Made by a program: the position numbers and the translations under genes. A DNA stretch of 44,666 bases from Candidatus Anoxychlamydiales bacterium (GTDB lineage Bacteria; Chlamydiota; Chlamydiia; Chlamydiales; SM23-39). The notes below the pieces were generated by a model that was given only the letters and a program-made list of their open reading frames with translations, was not told the origin of the DNA and searched no databases. The stretch covers positions 1 to 44,666 of the forward strand of contig JAAKFV010000003.1 of the NCBI GenBank assembly GCA_011064875.1, read 5' to 3'. Positions 33,415 to 42,290 of the stretch are shown one piece after another. Within the stretch, counting starts at the first letter, position 1, and every line of letters starts with the position of its first letter.

Positions 33415-34818
33415 ATGCAAGAAATAACACAGATTCGTAAAAATAAGATTTGTCTTTTAGACTATGATTATAAACAAGATATCGAAAATAGAGTAATGCT
33501 ATCTAAACTCACTGAGTTTGAACTAAGCATTTTAGAAGAAATTTTATATAGTTCTATTAAAACATCACTGAGCAGACTATCCAAAGATTTAGAGACTTCC
33601 GAGAAAAAACTTTTATCTGTTTTAGAAAAATTTGAAAAAGCAAATCTTTTAAAAATTGATGGAGAGATCATTGATATCGATAAAAAAATGCGTAAGTATT
33701 TTGAATTTGAATATCAAAGGTTTGAAGAAAATTTTAAACCTGATCTTTTATTTATAAATAATCTTTTACACAAAATTCCAATCCATATTTTACCGATTTG
33801 GTATTCAATTCCAAAATCTTCTAACAATATTTTTGCATCTATTATTGATAAATACCTTCTAACTCCCCAAATATTTCAAAGGCATTTAGAAAATATTGAA
33901 TGTGAAAACTCAACATTTTTAGGTATTGTAGAAGATGTATATAACTCTGAAAACTTTGAAGTAACATCAGCAGATCTGCAAAAAAAATACTCTTTAGAAA
34001 AAGAAACCTACTTAGAGATTATACTTTTATTAGAGTTTAACCTTTTATGCTTTCAGTCTTATAAAAAAACAAAAAATGGATACGTTGAGATAATAACTCC
34101 CTTTCATGAATATAAAGATTATCTTCAATATCTAAATCAGACTAAAACCCTTAGTATAAAAGATACAAAAAAGCTAATTCGTAAAAGAAAAAATCCTTTT
34201 GGATTTGCAGAAGATTTGTGCTCAGTTTTAAAGATGGCAAAAAAACCACTATCCAAAGCTACCGTAGAAAAAAACATCAAAATTGAGCTCTCAATTAAAG
34301 ACTCCGCTATAATAGTTTCAAAATCTTACATAGACTCTATTATTAATAAATTATTAAAAATTGAATTTTTATCCCAAAAAAAAGACCTACTTCAAACTAC
34401 AATTTCTGGAAAAAAATGGTTAGATTTCAATTTAGAAAACAAAGCTCTGCATCTTTATTACCATACTTTAAATACTCTTGATGAAGAAGAGTCTTTCAAA
34501 CATTTAATAAATGAAAAATCTATAAGAGAAGCTGAAAAAAGTATAATAAGAGTTTTAGATTCTACTTGGGTATATTTCGATGATTTTTCCAAAGGCATTA
34601 TAGCAGCTATTACAGATGAGCATCTTGTTAAAATTAAGCACTCTGGAAAAGCTTATAAATACTCAATTGCTTCTTATAGTAAAGAAGAGATATTATTTAT
34701 AAAAAAAATTATTTTTGAAAGACTTTTTGAAGCAGGTTTTGTATCTGTTGGTTCTTTAAATGGCAGAGATTGTTTTTCAGTGACAAAGCTAGGTCAAAAG
34801 CTTTTTGAAATTAGTTGA
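33415..34818 (+). CDS. Hypothetical protein with winged-helix-like segments, 467 aa
   Basis: The frame opens at TTG 33385, but the first ATG (33415) is more likely. The TTG is next to a TATATT box, with TTGATT about 20 bp upstream. It has no membrane segment and is helical and charged. Repeated short units read like small winged helices: LTEFELSILEEILYSSIKTSLSRL with an LLKIDGEIIDID wing near the start; DLCSVLKMAKKPLSKATVEKN; and AGFVSVGSLNGRDCFSVTKLGQKLFE at the end. A role in DNA binding or transcription is possible but unproven. It ends 8 bp before smpB. Confidence 0.55.
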   Translation: MQEITQIRKNKICLLDYDYKQDIENRVMLSKLTEFELSILEEILYSSIKTSLSRLSKDLETSEKKLLSVLEKFEKANLLKIDGEIIDIDKKMRKYFEFEYQRFEENFKPDLLFINNLLHKIPIHILPIWYSIPKSSNNIFASIIDKYLLTPQIFQRHLENIECENSTFLGIVEDVYNSENFEVTSADLQKKYSLEKETYLEIILLLEFNLLCFQSYKKTKNGYVEIITPFHEYKDYLQYLNQTKTLSIKDTKKLIRKRKNPFGFAEDLCSVLKMAKKPLSKATVEKNIKIELSIKDSAIIVSKSYIDSIINKLLKIEFLSQKKDLLQTTISGKKWLDFNLENKALHLYYHTLNTLDEEESFKHLINEKSIREAEKSIIRVLDSTWVYFDDFSKGIIAAITDEHLVKIKHSGKAYKYSIASYSKEEILFIKKIIFERLFEAGFVSVGSLNGRDCFSVTKLGQKLFEIS

Positions 34819-34826
34819 GGTTTTTT

Positions 34827-35258
34827 TTGAAAGATTTAGTATCTAATAGAAAAGCTTTTCATGACTATGAAATTTTAGAGACTTATGAAGCTGGAATAGC
34901 TCTACTCGGCTCTGAAATCAAATCTCTTAGAGATCATTCAGGATCACTTCAAGATTCTTATGTAGATATAAAAGATGATGAGCTTTGGTTAGTAAATTGT
35001 TATATTGCTCCCTATAAATTTGCTACAACCACTGCGCATAAAGATAGAAGAAGAAGAAAACTTTTGATGCATAAAAGAGAGATCTTAAAAATAAAAAGAC
35101 AGACCCATGAAAAAGGAACCGCCTTGATTCCTCTTTCTATATATATAAAAAAATCTAAAGCCAAAGTAAAAATAGCAGTCGCTAGAGGCAAAAAAGCTTA
35201 CGATAAAAGAGCAAAGCTCAAAGAAAAAGCTGAGAAAAAAGAAATTAGAAATATTTGA
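34827..35258 (+). CDS. smpB: SsrA-binding protein SmpB
   Basis: 143 residues from the TTG at 34827 (sequence KDLVSNRKAFHDYEILETYEAG). GAGG lies 6-7 bases upstream, and the family's start motif KELVSNRKAxHDY fits. The longer frame from TTG 34815 lacks a ribosome site. Conserved parts: GIALLGSEIKSLRDHSGSLQDSYV, the RRRRKLLMHKREI core, KGTALIPLSIYI, and the basic C-terminal tail (KIAVARGKKAYDKRAKLKEK) that enters the empty A site. It rescues stalled ribosomes with tmRNA. It follows the unknown gene by 8 bp, so co-transcription is likely. Confidence 0.9.
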   Translation: MKDLVSNRKAFHDYEILETYEAGIALLGSEIKSLRDHSGSLQDSYVDIKDDELWLVNCYIAPYKFATTTAHKDRRRRKLLMHKREILKIKRQTHEKGTALIPLSIYIKKSKAKVKIAVARGKKAYDKRAKLKEKAEKKEIRNI

Positions 35259-35315
35259 ATAAAATTTAACAAACCGTCTAAAATATATTTTTAATAAAAA
35301 AAAGGGTGAAAATAG

Positions 35316-36539
35316 ATGAGTACTTTATCAGATATTAGCTCAACCAATAGACACGTATACGCTCCTTCTACTCTCCTTATTGCTAATGCTGAAAAAGCAA
35401 AAATATCAGCTAATTTAGTAGATCAAAAATTTAAAATATTTAATTTAACTACTGCTAAAAATTTAGCTATCAAGGTTGTTAAAATTGCTGCCATTATTTT
35501 AGCAACTTCTGCTATTTTACATCTAATTTCTATAGGAATGATACAAGCATCTACTCTTTTATCTACTAAATCAGTTTCGTATCCTCTTTCAAAACTATCT
35601 AATATATTGATGCAAGTTGGCTTGAAAATACAAAAACTTGCTGAAGCTTTATTTTTAAGTGTCTCTGTGCCGACTTATATGATTTTTTATAAGTTTCCGA
35701 AATATCTTGTACTGAAAATTCCAGCATTAATCAAAAAGATTAACACCTATATATCTAAATTTATTGATTTATCAATGAAACATGTAATCAGACCAATTAT
35801 AAATCAAATCACCAAATTTATTAATTTTTTGAAACCGCATATCATTTCTTTAATAAATAAAATCGCTAAAGTTATCAATTTTATTGGAGATTTTTTTTTT
35901 AAACCTCTGTTAACTTGGACTTGGAAAGTAATCTCAAAAGCAATCTCTAATATATATAATAAAGTGATCTATCCTCTTTTAGATCTCACAAGAAACGCTT
36001 TAGTTTGGATTAGTAATAATATTGTTAGACCATTTGCAAGATGGAGCTATAGAGTAATCTCAACTGTTTTGTCTAACCTATATAATAAAGTAATCTACCC
36101 TCTTTTAAAGCTTACTAAAGATAGTTTTGTTTGGTTTGGGAATAACATTGTCAAACCATTTGTAAAATGGAGCTGGAAGATAATTTCTACGGCTTTATCT
36201 AATCTATATAGTAAAATGATCTATCCTCTTTTAAAGCTCACAAAACAAGTTTATAACTGGCTTACTACAAAAATTATTTTCCCTCTTTTAAAATGGAGCT
36301 GGGAAATAACTTCAAAAGCAAGCTCAATTATATATAGAAATGTTATCCATCCAGTGGCTCATAAATGTTTTTTAGTACTGAAATTTATAGCTCAAAAAAC
36401 AGCTGAAATCTCAACATTTTTATACAAAAAAACAATCGGGCCTCTAGTTACTATAACCATTAATGCCATACAGAAAATCATTAAAAAAATTGTAGAAGAA
36501 GCAAATAGAATAATAAGCATCGTAACAGTAAAAATTTAA
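35316..36539 (+). CDS. Inc-like membrane protein with four 42-residue tandem repeats
   Basis: 407 residues, AAAGGGTGA before the ATG. The N-terminal part has a long hydrophobic region (53-80 and 108-125). Residues 140-200 are an amphipathic set of Ile/Phe/Lys helices. From residue 201 to about 350 come four repeats of 42-43 residues. Each starts with W-S/T-W/Y-K/R-V/I-I-S, continues LSNLYNKVIYPLLKLT and ends NNIVKPFVK or similar. The pattern of aromatic, aliphatic and basic residues suits a membrane-surface amphipathic array. No family is recognised. It sits between smpB and dnaN. Structural class (secreted, inclusion membrane) is inference. Confidence 0.5.
   Translation: MSTLSDISSTNRHVYAPSTLLIANAEKAKISANLVDQKFKIFNLTTAKNLAIKVVKIAAIILATSAILHLISIGMIQASTLLSTKSVSYPLSKLSNILMQVGLKIQKLAEALFLSVSVPTYMIFYKFPKYLVLKIPALIKKINTYISKFIDLSMKHVIRPIINQITKFINFLKPHIISLINKIAKVINFIGDFFFKPLLTWTWKVISKAISNIYNKVIYPLLDLTRNALVWISNNIVRPFARWSYRVISTVLSNLYNKVIYPLLKLTKDSFVWFGNNIVKPFVKWSWKIISTALSNLYSKMIYPLLKLTKQVYNWLTTKIIFPLLKWSWEITSKASSIIYRNVIHPVAHKCFLVLKFIAQKTAEISTFLYKKTIGPLVTITINAIQKIIKKIVEEANRIISIVTVKI
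35916..36365 (+). repeat. Tandem 126 bp repeats inside the Inc-like gene
   Basis: Four units beginning at 35916, 36042, 36168 and 36297. The last is partial and more diverged, and the third is 129 bp. Nucleotide similarity persists between units (for example ATATAATAAAGTGATCTATC versus ATATAATAAAGTAATCTACC), so expansion was fairly recent or is maintained. Confidence 0.65.
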
Positions 36540-36604
36540 AAACACGGTTTTTATTGCTTAATTTTTAAAGTTCGTTTTCTGATCTATTTTTTTTTAGATT
36601 CTTC

Positions 36605-36634
36605 TTGACATAACTAAAAAAAATGACGTATCTT
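36605..36634 (+). promoter_or_regulatory. dnaN promoter
   Basis: A perfect -35 TTGACA (36605-36610), an 18 bp spacer and a -10 TATCTT (36629-36634) lie about 40 bp upstream of the favoured dnaN start at 36674. Predicted from sequence only. Confidence 0.5.
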
Positions 36635-36673
36635 TTAATATTAATATAAATGAATTTACAAAGGAACTTATCC

Positions 36674-37822
36674 ATGAAAGTTGTAATATCAAAACATGAA
36701 CTTACTCAACTAATTGGGAAAATTCAAAATATCGTGGCTAATAAGCCAGCTATTCCTGTTTTATCCAATGTCTTAATAGAAGCTAGAGATGGGCAACTAT
36801 ATCTGAAAGCAACCGATTTAACAACGAGTATGGTATGCTTTTCTGAAGCTAAAGTTGTAGAAGAAGGAGCGATTGCTCTTCCTGCAAAACGATTTTTTCA
36901 TCTGATAAAAGAACTTACTTCTCCACAAATCAAAATCACTTGTCCAAGCTCTGATGTAGCTGAGATCACTTCTGTATCTTCTCATTTCAAAATCAACGGT
37001 ATGGTAAAATCAGAATTTCCATCTCTTCCTGATATTGCTAAAGCTACTCAAATTCCTATTTCATCAACTACTCTAAAAGAAATGCTATATAGAACATATT
37101 TTTCAGCAGCAAGAGAAGATTCTAGATTTGTATTAAATGGTATCTACATGAAAGTAGATAAAAAAATCGCATCTTTTATTTCTACAGATGGAAAAAGACT
37201 CTCTAAAATGTATACAAATATTGATATTGATCCATCCTTTCAAGGATCTTATATATTACCATTAAAAGCTGTAGAAGAAATGGTTAAATTACTTTCTGAT
37301 GATGAGCAATTAGTAAATCTATCTTTAATGCATGATAAAGTGTTTTTAGAAAGCTCAAATCTTACCCTTATAACAAAACTTCTCTCTGGAGAATACCCTG
37401 ATGTTGAAAAAGTAATACCTTCAAAGGCAACTACTACAATGACACTACATAGAGAAGAGCTAATTACACTTCTTAGACAAGTATCTCTATTTACTCCAGA
37501 TAGCTCTGGATCAGTTAGGTTTATCTTTGATCAAGGTGAGTTACAACTTACAGCTATGAGCTCAGATATTGGAGAAGGTATTGTTTCAATGCCAGTTGAT
37601 TATTCAAAAGAAAAACTAGAAGTCGCATTCAATCCATTCTATTTTATGGATATTTTAAGACACTCCAAAGATGAGACTATCAACTTTTCTATTCAAGATG
37701 CATATAACCCAGGAATGATAACAGACTCTACATCTGCTACTTTTGTTATCATGCCAATGAGATTAAACGATCTCAAAACTGATAGCGAAGCTGATGTTTC
37801 TCAAAACCCTGCGTTTGCGTAA
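36674..37822 (+). CDS. dnaN: DNA polymerase III beta sliding clamp
   Basis: 382 residues from the ATG at 36674, preceded by AAAGGA. The frame has an earlier ATG at 36650 without such a site. Three clamp domains of similar fold: MKVVISKHELTQLIGKIQNI to about 120, then about 125-245 (SRFVLNGIYMK, ISTDGKRLSKM), then the third (HREELITLLRQVSLFT). The usual C-terminal ending is VIMPMRL. The protein tethers the replicase to DNA. Its 3' end overlaps recF by 29 bp. A consensus -35 box lies about 65 bp before the start. Confidence 0.9.
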   Translation: MKVVISKHELTQLIGKIQNIVANKPAIPVLSNVLIEARDGQLYLKATDLTTSMVCFSEAKVVEEGAIALPAKRFFHLIKELTSPQIKITCPSSDVAEITSVSSHFKINGMVKSEFPSLPDIAKATQIPISSTTLKEMLYRTYFSAAREDSRFVLNGIYMKVDKKIASFISTDGKRLSKMYTNIDIDPSFQGSYILPLKAVEEMVKLLSDDEQLVNLSLMHDKVFLESSNLTLITKLLSGEYPDVEKVIPSKATTTMTLHREELITLLRQVSLFTPDSSGSVRFIFDQGELQLTAMSSDIGEGIVSMPVDYSKEKLEVAFNPFYFMDILRHSKDETINFSIQDAYNPGMITDSTSATFVIMPMRLNDLKTDSEADVSQNPAFA

Positions 37823-38867
37823 TTTTAGAAATTACTCTAATTTTACAATTAATTTCTCTGAACATCTAAACGTAATATGCGGGCAAAATGCTATTGGAAA
37901 AACCAATCTATTAGAAGCTATTAATTTTATTTCCACTGGAAAATCCTTTAGAACTCTAAATTTAAAAGAGCTTATAAAACATGGGACAAACTTTTTTTTT
38001 ATAGAAGCTGAATTTTTTATAAAAAACATCTCTCAAATCATTAAAATATACTACGATGGTACTACAAAAAAAATAACTCATAATGCAAATTCTTATCCTT
38101 CTTTTACCTCTCTTTTAGGAATTTTACCCACAACACTCCACTCCCCTGATGATCTAAACTTAATTAAAGGAAAGCCAACTGCGAGGCGTAAATTTTTAAA
38201 TCTATATCTAGCTCAAGAAGATCCTTTATATGTTCATCACTATCTTCGCTTTACAAAAGCTTTAAAACATAGAAACCATCTTTTAAAAAGCAAAAAATCT
38301 CATCTATTAAAACCATTTAATATTGAGCTAGCAAAATCTGCAGCTTATCTAACAACTAAAAGAAAAGCATTTTTAAAAACCCTTCAAAAACCATTAAATG
38401 AAATTTTAAAAAATCTATCAGATGTAATCGATAAACCTAAAATTTATTATCTTTCATCTATTCAAGATGAAAATGATATAGAAAAAACAAATCTTTCATA
38501 TCTAAAAGCTTTAGAGCAAAATCAAAAAAAGGATCTAGATTTTAAAACAACTCTAATCGGCCCTCACAGAGATGATTTTTCTATTAATTTTTCAGGAAAA
38601 GCAGCTAAAAGCTTTGCTTCAGAAGGTCAGAAAAAAATTCTATTATATGCTATTCGATTCGCTGAGTGGGAGCTTCTACATTCTAAATACGAACAGAAAC
38701 CTCCTTTTTTAATCGATGATTTTGATGCACATTTAGATGAAAAACATAAAAAAAACCTTAAGCAAGCTTTTAAAAAATTCTCTCAGGTTTTTATCACTAT
38801 GCCTAAGACAACCGAAAGCTTTGAAAATGCTCATTTTATTAATTTAAAAGATCAAATGTTTAAATAA
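37794..38867 (+). CDS. recF: RecF DNA repair/recombination ATPase
   Basis: 357 residues. SMC-like ABC ATPase: FLKTLRLRNFRNYSNFTI at the start, Walker A GQNAIGKTN (30-38), and RRKFLNLYLAQEDPLYVHHYLRF. IGPHRDDF carries the conserved D-loop feature, SEGQKK is the signature motif, and PPFLIDDFDAHLDEKHK is Walker B. It works with RecO and RecR to load RecA at gaps. Translation is coupled to dnaN by a 29 bp overlap; no separate ribosome site is needed. Ends 8 bp from the convergent HipS/HipB-like gene. Confidence 0.9.
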   Translation: MFLKTLRLRNFRNYSNFTINFSEHLNVICGQNAIGKTNLLEAINFISTGKSFRTLNLKELIKHGTNFFFIEAEFFIKNISQIIKIYYDGTTKKITHNANSYPSFTSLLGILPTTLHSPDDLNLIKGKPTARRKFLNLYLAQEDPLYVHHYLRFTKALKHRNHLLKSKKSHLLKPFNIELAKSAAYLTTKRKAFLKTLQKPLNEILKNLSDVIDKPKIYYLSSIQDENDIEKTNLSYLKALEQNQKKDLDFKTTLIGPHRDDFSINFSGKAAKSFASEGQKKILLYAIRFAEWELLHSKYEQKPPFLIDDFDAHLDEKHKKNLKQAFKKFSQVFITMPKTTESFENAHFINLKDQMFK

Positions 38868-38874
38868 AAAATAT

Positions 38875-39519
38875 TTATTTATGATCTTTATTTAAAAATT
38901 TATCTTTTTTAAGTTTATTTTCAACCATAGCTCTTTTTTTACTACTTAAAATCCCTCCTGTTTTTTGTATCTGCTCTAAAGCAACTTTAGGAAACCTTAC
39001 AAATATTTCTAGACGTTTCATTATTTCTTTTCCTGATTCATCCATTTGTTCAATTTTATTCAAAGAACTCCTCGGTAGATCAAAACAACTTGCAAATTCT
39101 CTTTGGGTAAGATTCAACCATTTTCGAAATTCACAAACATCTTTGCCATCAAACTTTTGATAAAAAAAAGGCTCAAAAATGAAAGAAGAAGGTCCTCTCT
39201 TTCCAATTGAAACTAAAAGGACTAAAGGATCTTTTTCTTCTTTTGAAATTCCAGAAGATTTACAATATTCTTCATAAGCTGGATTTTGAGAACTTGGAAT
39301 TCTATCTTGAAAAGATGGAAAAAGTTTTTTTGAACGATGAATTTTACGAGTTAGAGGAAGTTCCTCTCCAACTGGTATTACATGTTTAGCATATAGATAC
39401 TTTTGGTCATATTCAAAAATGTAATCACCCTTCTTGCGATACAGCTTACCTACAAAAACACGGGTTTTTCGCTTTTTTAAATAAACTTCTACAGCTTGTA
39501 TAGTTTTATTCTTATTCAT
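38875..39519 (-). CDS. HipA N-terminal domain fused to an XRE-type HTH (antitoxin-like)
   Basis: 214 residues. Residues 8-118 match the HipA N-subdomain-1 (Couple_hipA): VGKLYRKKGDYIFEYDQKYL, GEELPLTRKIHRSKKLFPSF and DPLVLLVSIGKRGPSSFIFEP. Residues 124-175 are a helix-turn-helix (KDVCEFRKWLNLTQREFASCF, LPRSSLNKIEQ) of the HipB/XRE type. In HipBST systems these are separate proteins HipS (antitoxin) and HipB (DNA binder). Here they are joined, with the order HipS then HipB. It overlaps the kinase gene by 8 bp and lies second in the operon. The C-terminal tail is Lys-rich. Confidence 0.75.
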   Translation of the reverse strand: MNKNKTIQAVEVYLKKRKTRVFVGKLYRKKGDYIFEYDQKYLYAKHVIPVGEELPLTRKIHRSKKLFPSFQDRIPSSQNPAYEEYCKSSGISKEEKDPLVLLVSIGKRGPSSFIFEPFFYQKFDGKDVCEFRKWLNLTQREFASCFDLPRSSLNKIEQMDESGKEIMKRLEIFVRFPKVALEQIQKTGGILSSKKRAMVENKLKKDKFLNKDHK

Positions 39520-40402
39520 TTAATTCCTCTATTCTGCGATTAATTAAGGCAGCAAAAGCTTTTTTTCTTTTATTACTCATGAAACTATCGTTAATTAATT
39601 GAAAAATTCTGCTTTTAGATTTCAATACAAGAGTCTTGAATTTTTCTACAACTCTCTGGCGTTTTAATCTTTTCCATTCTCGAACATAGTCACTTAAACT
39701 AGGTTCATTTGTATGATATGTTGCAATAGTACCTTTCGGCTCATGAATGGCTCCTAAAAGCATTTTAATTTCAATTGCCAAATAACTAGGATTATCATAA
39801 GCAGGAGCTAGTTGAAATCCAAAAGGAGTTTGAATAAGAGCAAGATTCCTTCCATGTCTATCATGATTTCCTATTAATGAATCAAAAAGAGAAATTTGAA
39901 TAAATTTTTCAACATCATTTAATCTATTAGTCTTATTTTCAATAATTTGCGAAATCGTTTCACAATCAAAAGAATTATCTCCTAAAAAATGGTAGATATG
40001 AATCAAAGAACTATTAGGAATATTTTGTATAAAATTTTTGCTAACAAAAGTATCTAATTTATTTTGAAAACGAATAAAATAAAACTGTGGAACTTCAATT
40101 TTAAGAAGTTGAGCTATTTGATTGCATAGATATTCACAAGCAGGCAACTCCGGATAATCTTTTTGTTGAACTTTTAGGATATAATTTTTTCCTCCTAAAC
40201 TTCCTGAATATTTTCGAAATTTACCATGAAAAAAGCTCGAATTTATCTTTTCAAAAACTTCTTTTCCTAAATAGCTATTTCTAACAACTATATTGCTAAA
40301 CTCCTCTTTTATTCCAAACCACTTGATAAAGCATTCTGAATGCAGCCCTGATAAAATAGGATCTTTTCTTAAAATCTCTTTTTTGCAGCAATAACAAAAC
40401 AT
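39512..40402 (-). CDS. HipT-like (HipA C-terminal) serine/threonine kinase toxin
   Basis: 296 residues from the ATG at 40402. The frame reaches upstream to 40501, but that part lies in the operator region and looks non-coding. It starts with a Cys cluster MFCYCCKKEI...HSECF, as in small HipA variants. A Gly-rich loop SGSLGGKNYILKVQ with Lys77 replaces the usual GxQPK loop. Catalytic IGNHDRHGRNLAL (179-190) and LAPAYDN with the metal Asp203 are intact. HipT phosphorylates an aminoacyl-tRNA synthetase (TrpS in E. coli), halting translation. Target here unknown. First gene of the operon with the fused antitoxin. Confidence 0.75.
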   Translation of the reverse strand: MFCYCCKKEILRKDPILSGLHSECFIKWFGIKEEFSNIVVRNSYLGKEVFEKINSSFFHGKFRKYSGSLGGKNYILKVQQKDYPELPACEYLCNQIAQLLKIEVPQFYFIRFQNKLDTFVSKNFIQNIPNSSLIHIYHFLGDNSFDCETISQIIENKTNRLNDVEKFIQISLFDSLIGNHDRHGRNLALIQTPFGFQLAPAYDNPSYLAIEIKMLLGAIHEPKGTIATYHTNEPSLSDYVREWKRLKRQRVVEKFKTLVLKSKSRIFQLINDSFMSNKRKKAFAALINRRIEELNE

Positions 40403-40460
40403 CTTATATTCCAACGTTTTTAAATAATTAATATCAATATAACAGATAATGATTTTGGCG

Positions 40461-40527
40461 TCAAATTGGACCATAAAGTTTATGGTCCAATTTGAGACCA
40501 TGTTTTATATGGTCCAAATTTGGACCA
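40461..40527. promoter_or_regulatory. Palindromic operator pair upstream of the hip operon
   Basis: A perfect 35 bp palindrome at 40461-40495 has 17 bp arms reading TCAAATTGGACCATAAA on the left. A second 18 bp palindrome TGGTCCAAATTTGGACCA lies at 40510-40527. Both share the GGTCC core. They lie 59-125 bp before the kinase start, where the HTH of the fused antitoxin would be expected to bind and autorepress. Confidence 0.75.
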
Positions 40528-40582
40528 AGATAATCTTCTTTATTGTTGATTTATAGCTATTTAAGATAAATATATATTTTGG

Positions 40583-42160
40583 CTAGAGTTGTAAAAATTT
40601 CAAATATTCTTTTCCAATATCAAAATCCACATCTTTTTTAGCAAATAAATCTAAAAACTTATTTGCTAAAATCTTACCTAATTGAACGCCTTCTTGATCA
40701 AACGAATTTATATCCCAAATAAAACCTTGGAAAGCTACTTTGTTTTCAAAGTAAGAGAGCAAAGCTCCTAAAGTATAAGGATCTAATTGATTAGCTAATA
40801 AAATATGATTAGCTCTATTTCCTGAAAAGTTTTTGTTAGGATTTTTATTTTTTTGTCCTTGAGCTAAGGTTATGCTTTGAGCAAACATATTAGATAAGAG
40901 TTTTTCTTGAGATTTTGTTTCTTTTACTTTTAAATCTTTTTGATATTGCGATTTTTTAAATCCTATAAATTCAATAGGAATTATATCAGTGCCTTGATGA
41001 AGGAGCTGAAAAAATGAGTGCTGAGCATTTGTTCCAATATCCCCAAAAATTATAGGTCCACTTTTATATGAGATTTTTTCACAATTTTTATCGATAGATT
41101 TACCATTTGATTCCATATCAAGTTGTTGTAGATGCAAGGGAAAATATAAAAGCGCTTGAGAATATGGAATAATAGCCTCTGTAGAATAACCTAAAAAGTT
41201 TCTATTCCAAATCCCTAAAAGAGCTGAAAATAGTGGTAAATTATTTTGATCCTCTTCAAGAGCTATTTTATCCATATAAGATGCGCCCTTTAGAAAATCT
41301 TTAAAAGTATCTATTCCAAAACAAAATCCAAGTAAAACACCGCCTACCATAGACGAGGCTGAATATCTACCACCAACGTAGTCCCAAATATAAAATGATT
41401 CTAGATACTTGGAGGGATCATCCATAGGAGAGTTTTTACCTGTAACAGAGGCCATGTGATCTTTTGGATTTAAACCTTTTTTATGCAAAAAATCTTTTAC
41501 TATTTCTTCATTGGTTAAAGTCTCTAGAGTAGTTCCTGATTTTGAAACTGATACAAAAAGTGTTTTTGAAAGATCAATACTATCCAATATTTGAGAGCTA
41601 TCGTCTGGATCAACATTTGAGATAAAATAAAATTCTCTATTTTTTAGAGTATATTTTTTTAAAGCTGTTGCTAAAGCTTTAGGTCCTAAAAAAGATCCGC
41701 CAATTCCTATTTGAACAATATTTTCAAATTTGTTGTCTTTATTGATTTTTTCTAAAAATTTATCTAATTTTTCAATCTCTTTATAAGCTAAAGAGCTTGC
41801 CTCTTTTGCTTCTTTAGAAGGATTTTTTTGTTCAAAAAAATCTCTCATTGCTGTATGCAAAACTTTTCTATTCTCAGATTCACACCCTTTTAGAGAATTT
41901 ACAATTTTGCCATCTTGCATATCTTTCATTTTTGAGATTGCATTTGTATCTTTTGAAAGTTCAAAAAGAGAATCGATTACATCTTTAGTAACTCTCTCAG
42001 TTGCATATAAAAGTCTTAGGTCAAGTTTTTTTTCTCGAGTAGAACTAGATATTTGCATTTTTTTGATTCTATCGAGAGTAAATATATCTTTATTCGTTAG
42101 ATCAATTGGATCAGAGCCAAGCTTTTTTAATTTTTCATAGCTCTTTAGTTTGGTAAACAT
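40583..42160 (-). CDS. pgi: Glucose-6-phosphate isomerase
   Basis: 525 residues, AGAGG before the ATG. Motifs: VQIGIGGSFLGPKALA, SKSGTTLETLTNEEIVKDF, IWDYVGGRYSASSMVGGVLL, NGKSIDKNCE, GDIGTNAQHSFFQLLHQGTD and EGVQLGKILANKF with the catalytic Lys. It interconverts glucose 6-phosphate and fructose 6-phosphate. Complete and of normal length for chlamydiae. Monocistronic; its 5' end is 130 bp from tRNA-Pro on the opposite strand. Confidence 0.92.
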   Translation of the reverse strand: MFTKLKSYEKLKKLGSDPIDLTNKDIFTLDRIKKMQISSSTREKKLDLRLLYATERVTKDVIDSLFELSKDTNAISKMKDMQDGKIVNSLKGCESENRKVLHTAMRDFFEQKNPSKEAKEASSLAYKEIEKLDKFLEKINKDNKFENIVQIGIGGSFLGPKALATALKKYTLKNREFYFISNVDPDDSSQILDSIDLSKTLFVSVSKSGTTLETLTNEEIVKDFLHKKGLNPKDHMASVTGKNSPMDDPSKYLESFYIWDYVGGRYSASSMVGGVLLGFCFGIDTFKDFLKGASYMDKIALEEDQNNLPLFSALLGIWNRNFLGYSTEAIIPYSQALLYFPLHLQQLDMESNGKSIDKNCEKISYKSGPIIFGDIGTNAQHSFFQLLHQGTDIIPIEFIGFKKSQYQKDLKVKETKSQEKLLSNMFAQSITLAQGQKNKNPNKNFSGNRANHILLANQLDPYTLGALLSYFENKVAFQGFIWDINSFDQEGVQLGKILANKFLDLFAKKDVDFDIGKEYLKFLQL

Positions 42161-42247
42161 TATTTAACCTCTTTTTATAAAAAATGACACATCTAGTTTC
42201 TTTAGACAAGTAAATTTTAGATATTTTAATAAAAAAAAAAATTTGAA

Positions 42248-42275
42248 TTGATCAAAAGACTTATTTTGATATAAA
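42248..42275 (+). promoter_or_regulatory. tRNA-Pro promoter
   Basis: A -35 TTGATC (42248-42253), a 16 bp spacer and a -10 TATAAA (42270-42275) lie about 15 bp before the tRNA start. Confidence 0.45.
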
Positions 42276-42290
42276 ATAGTCTTTCATAAT

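Noticed and set aside
40403-40501. 33-residue N-terminal extension of the HipT-like kinase
   Set aside because: It would be encoded largely from the palindromic operator region and does not resemble kinase sequence; the Met at 40402 begins the family-like Cys cluster.
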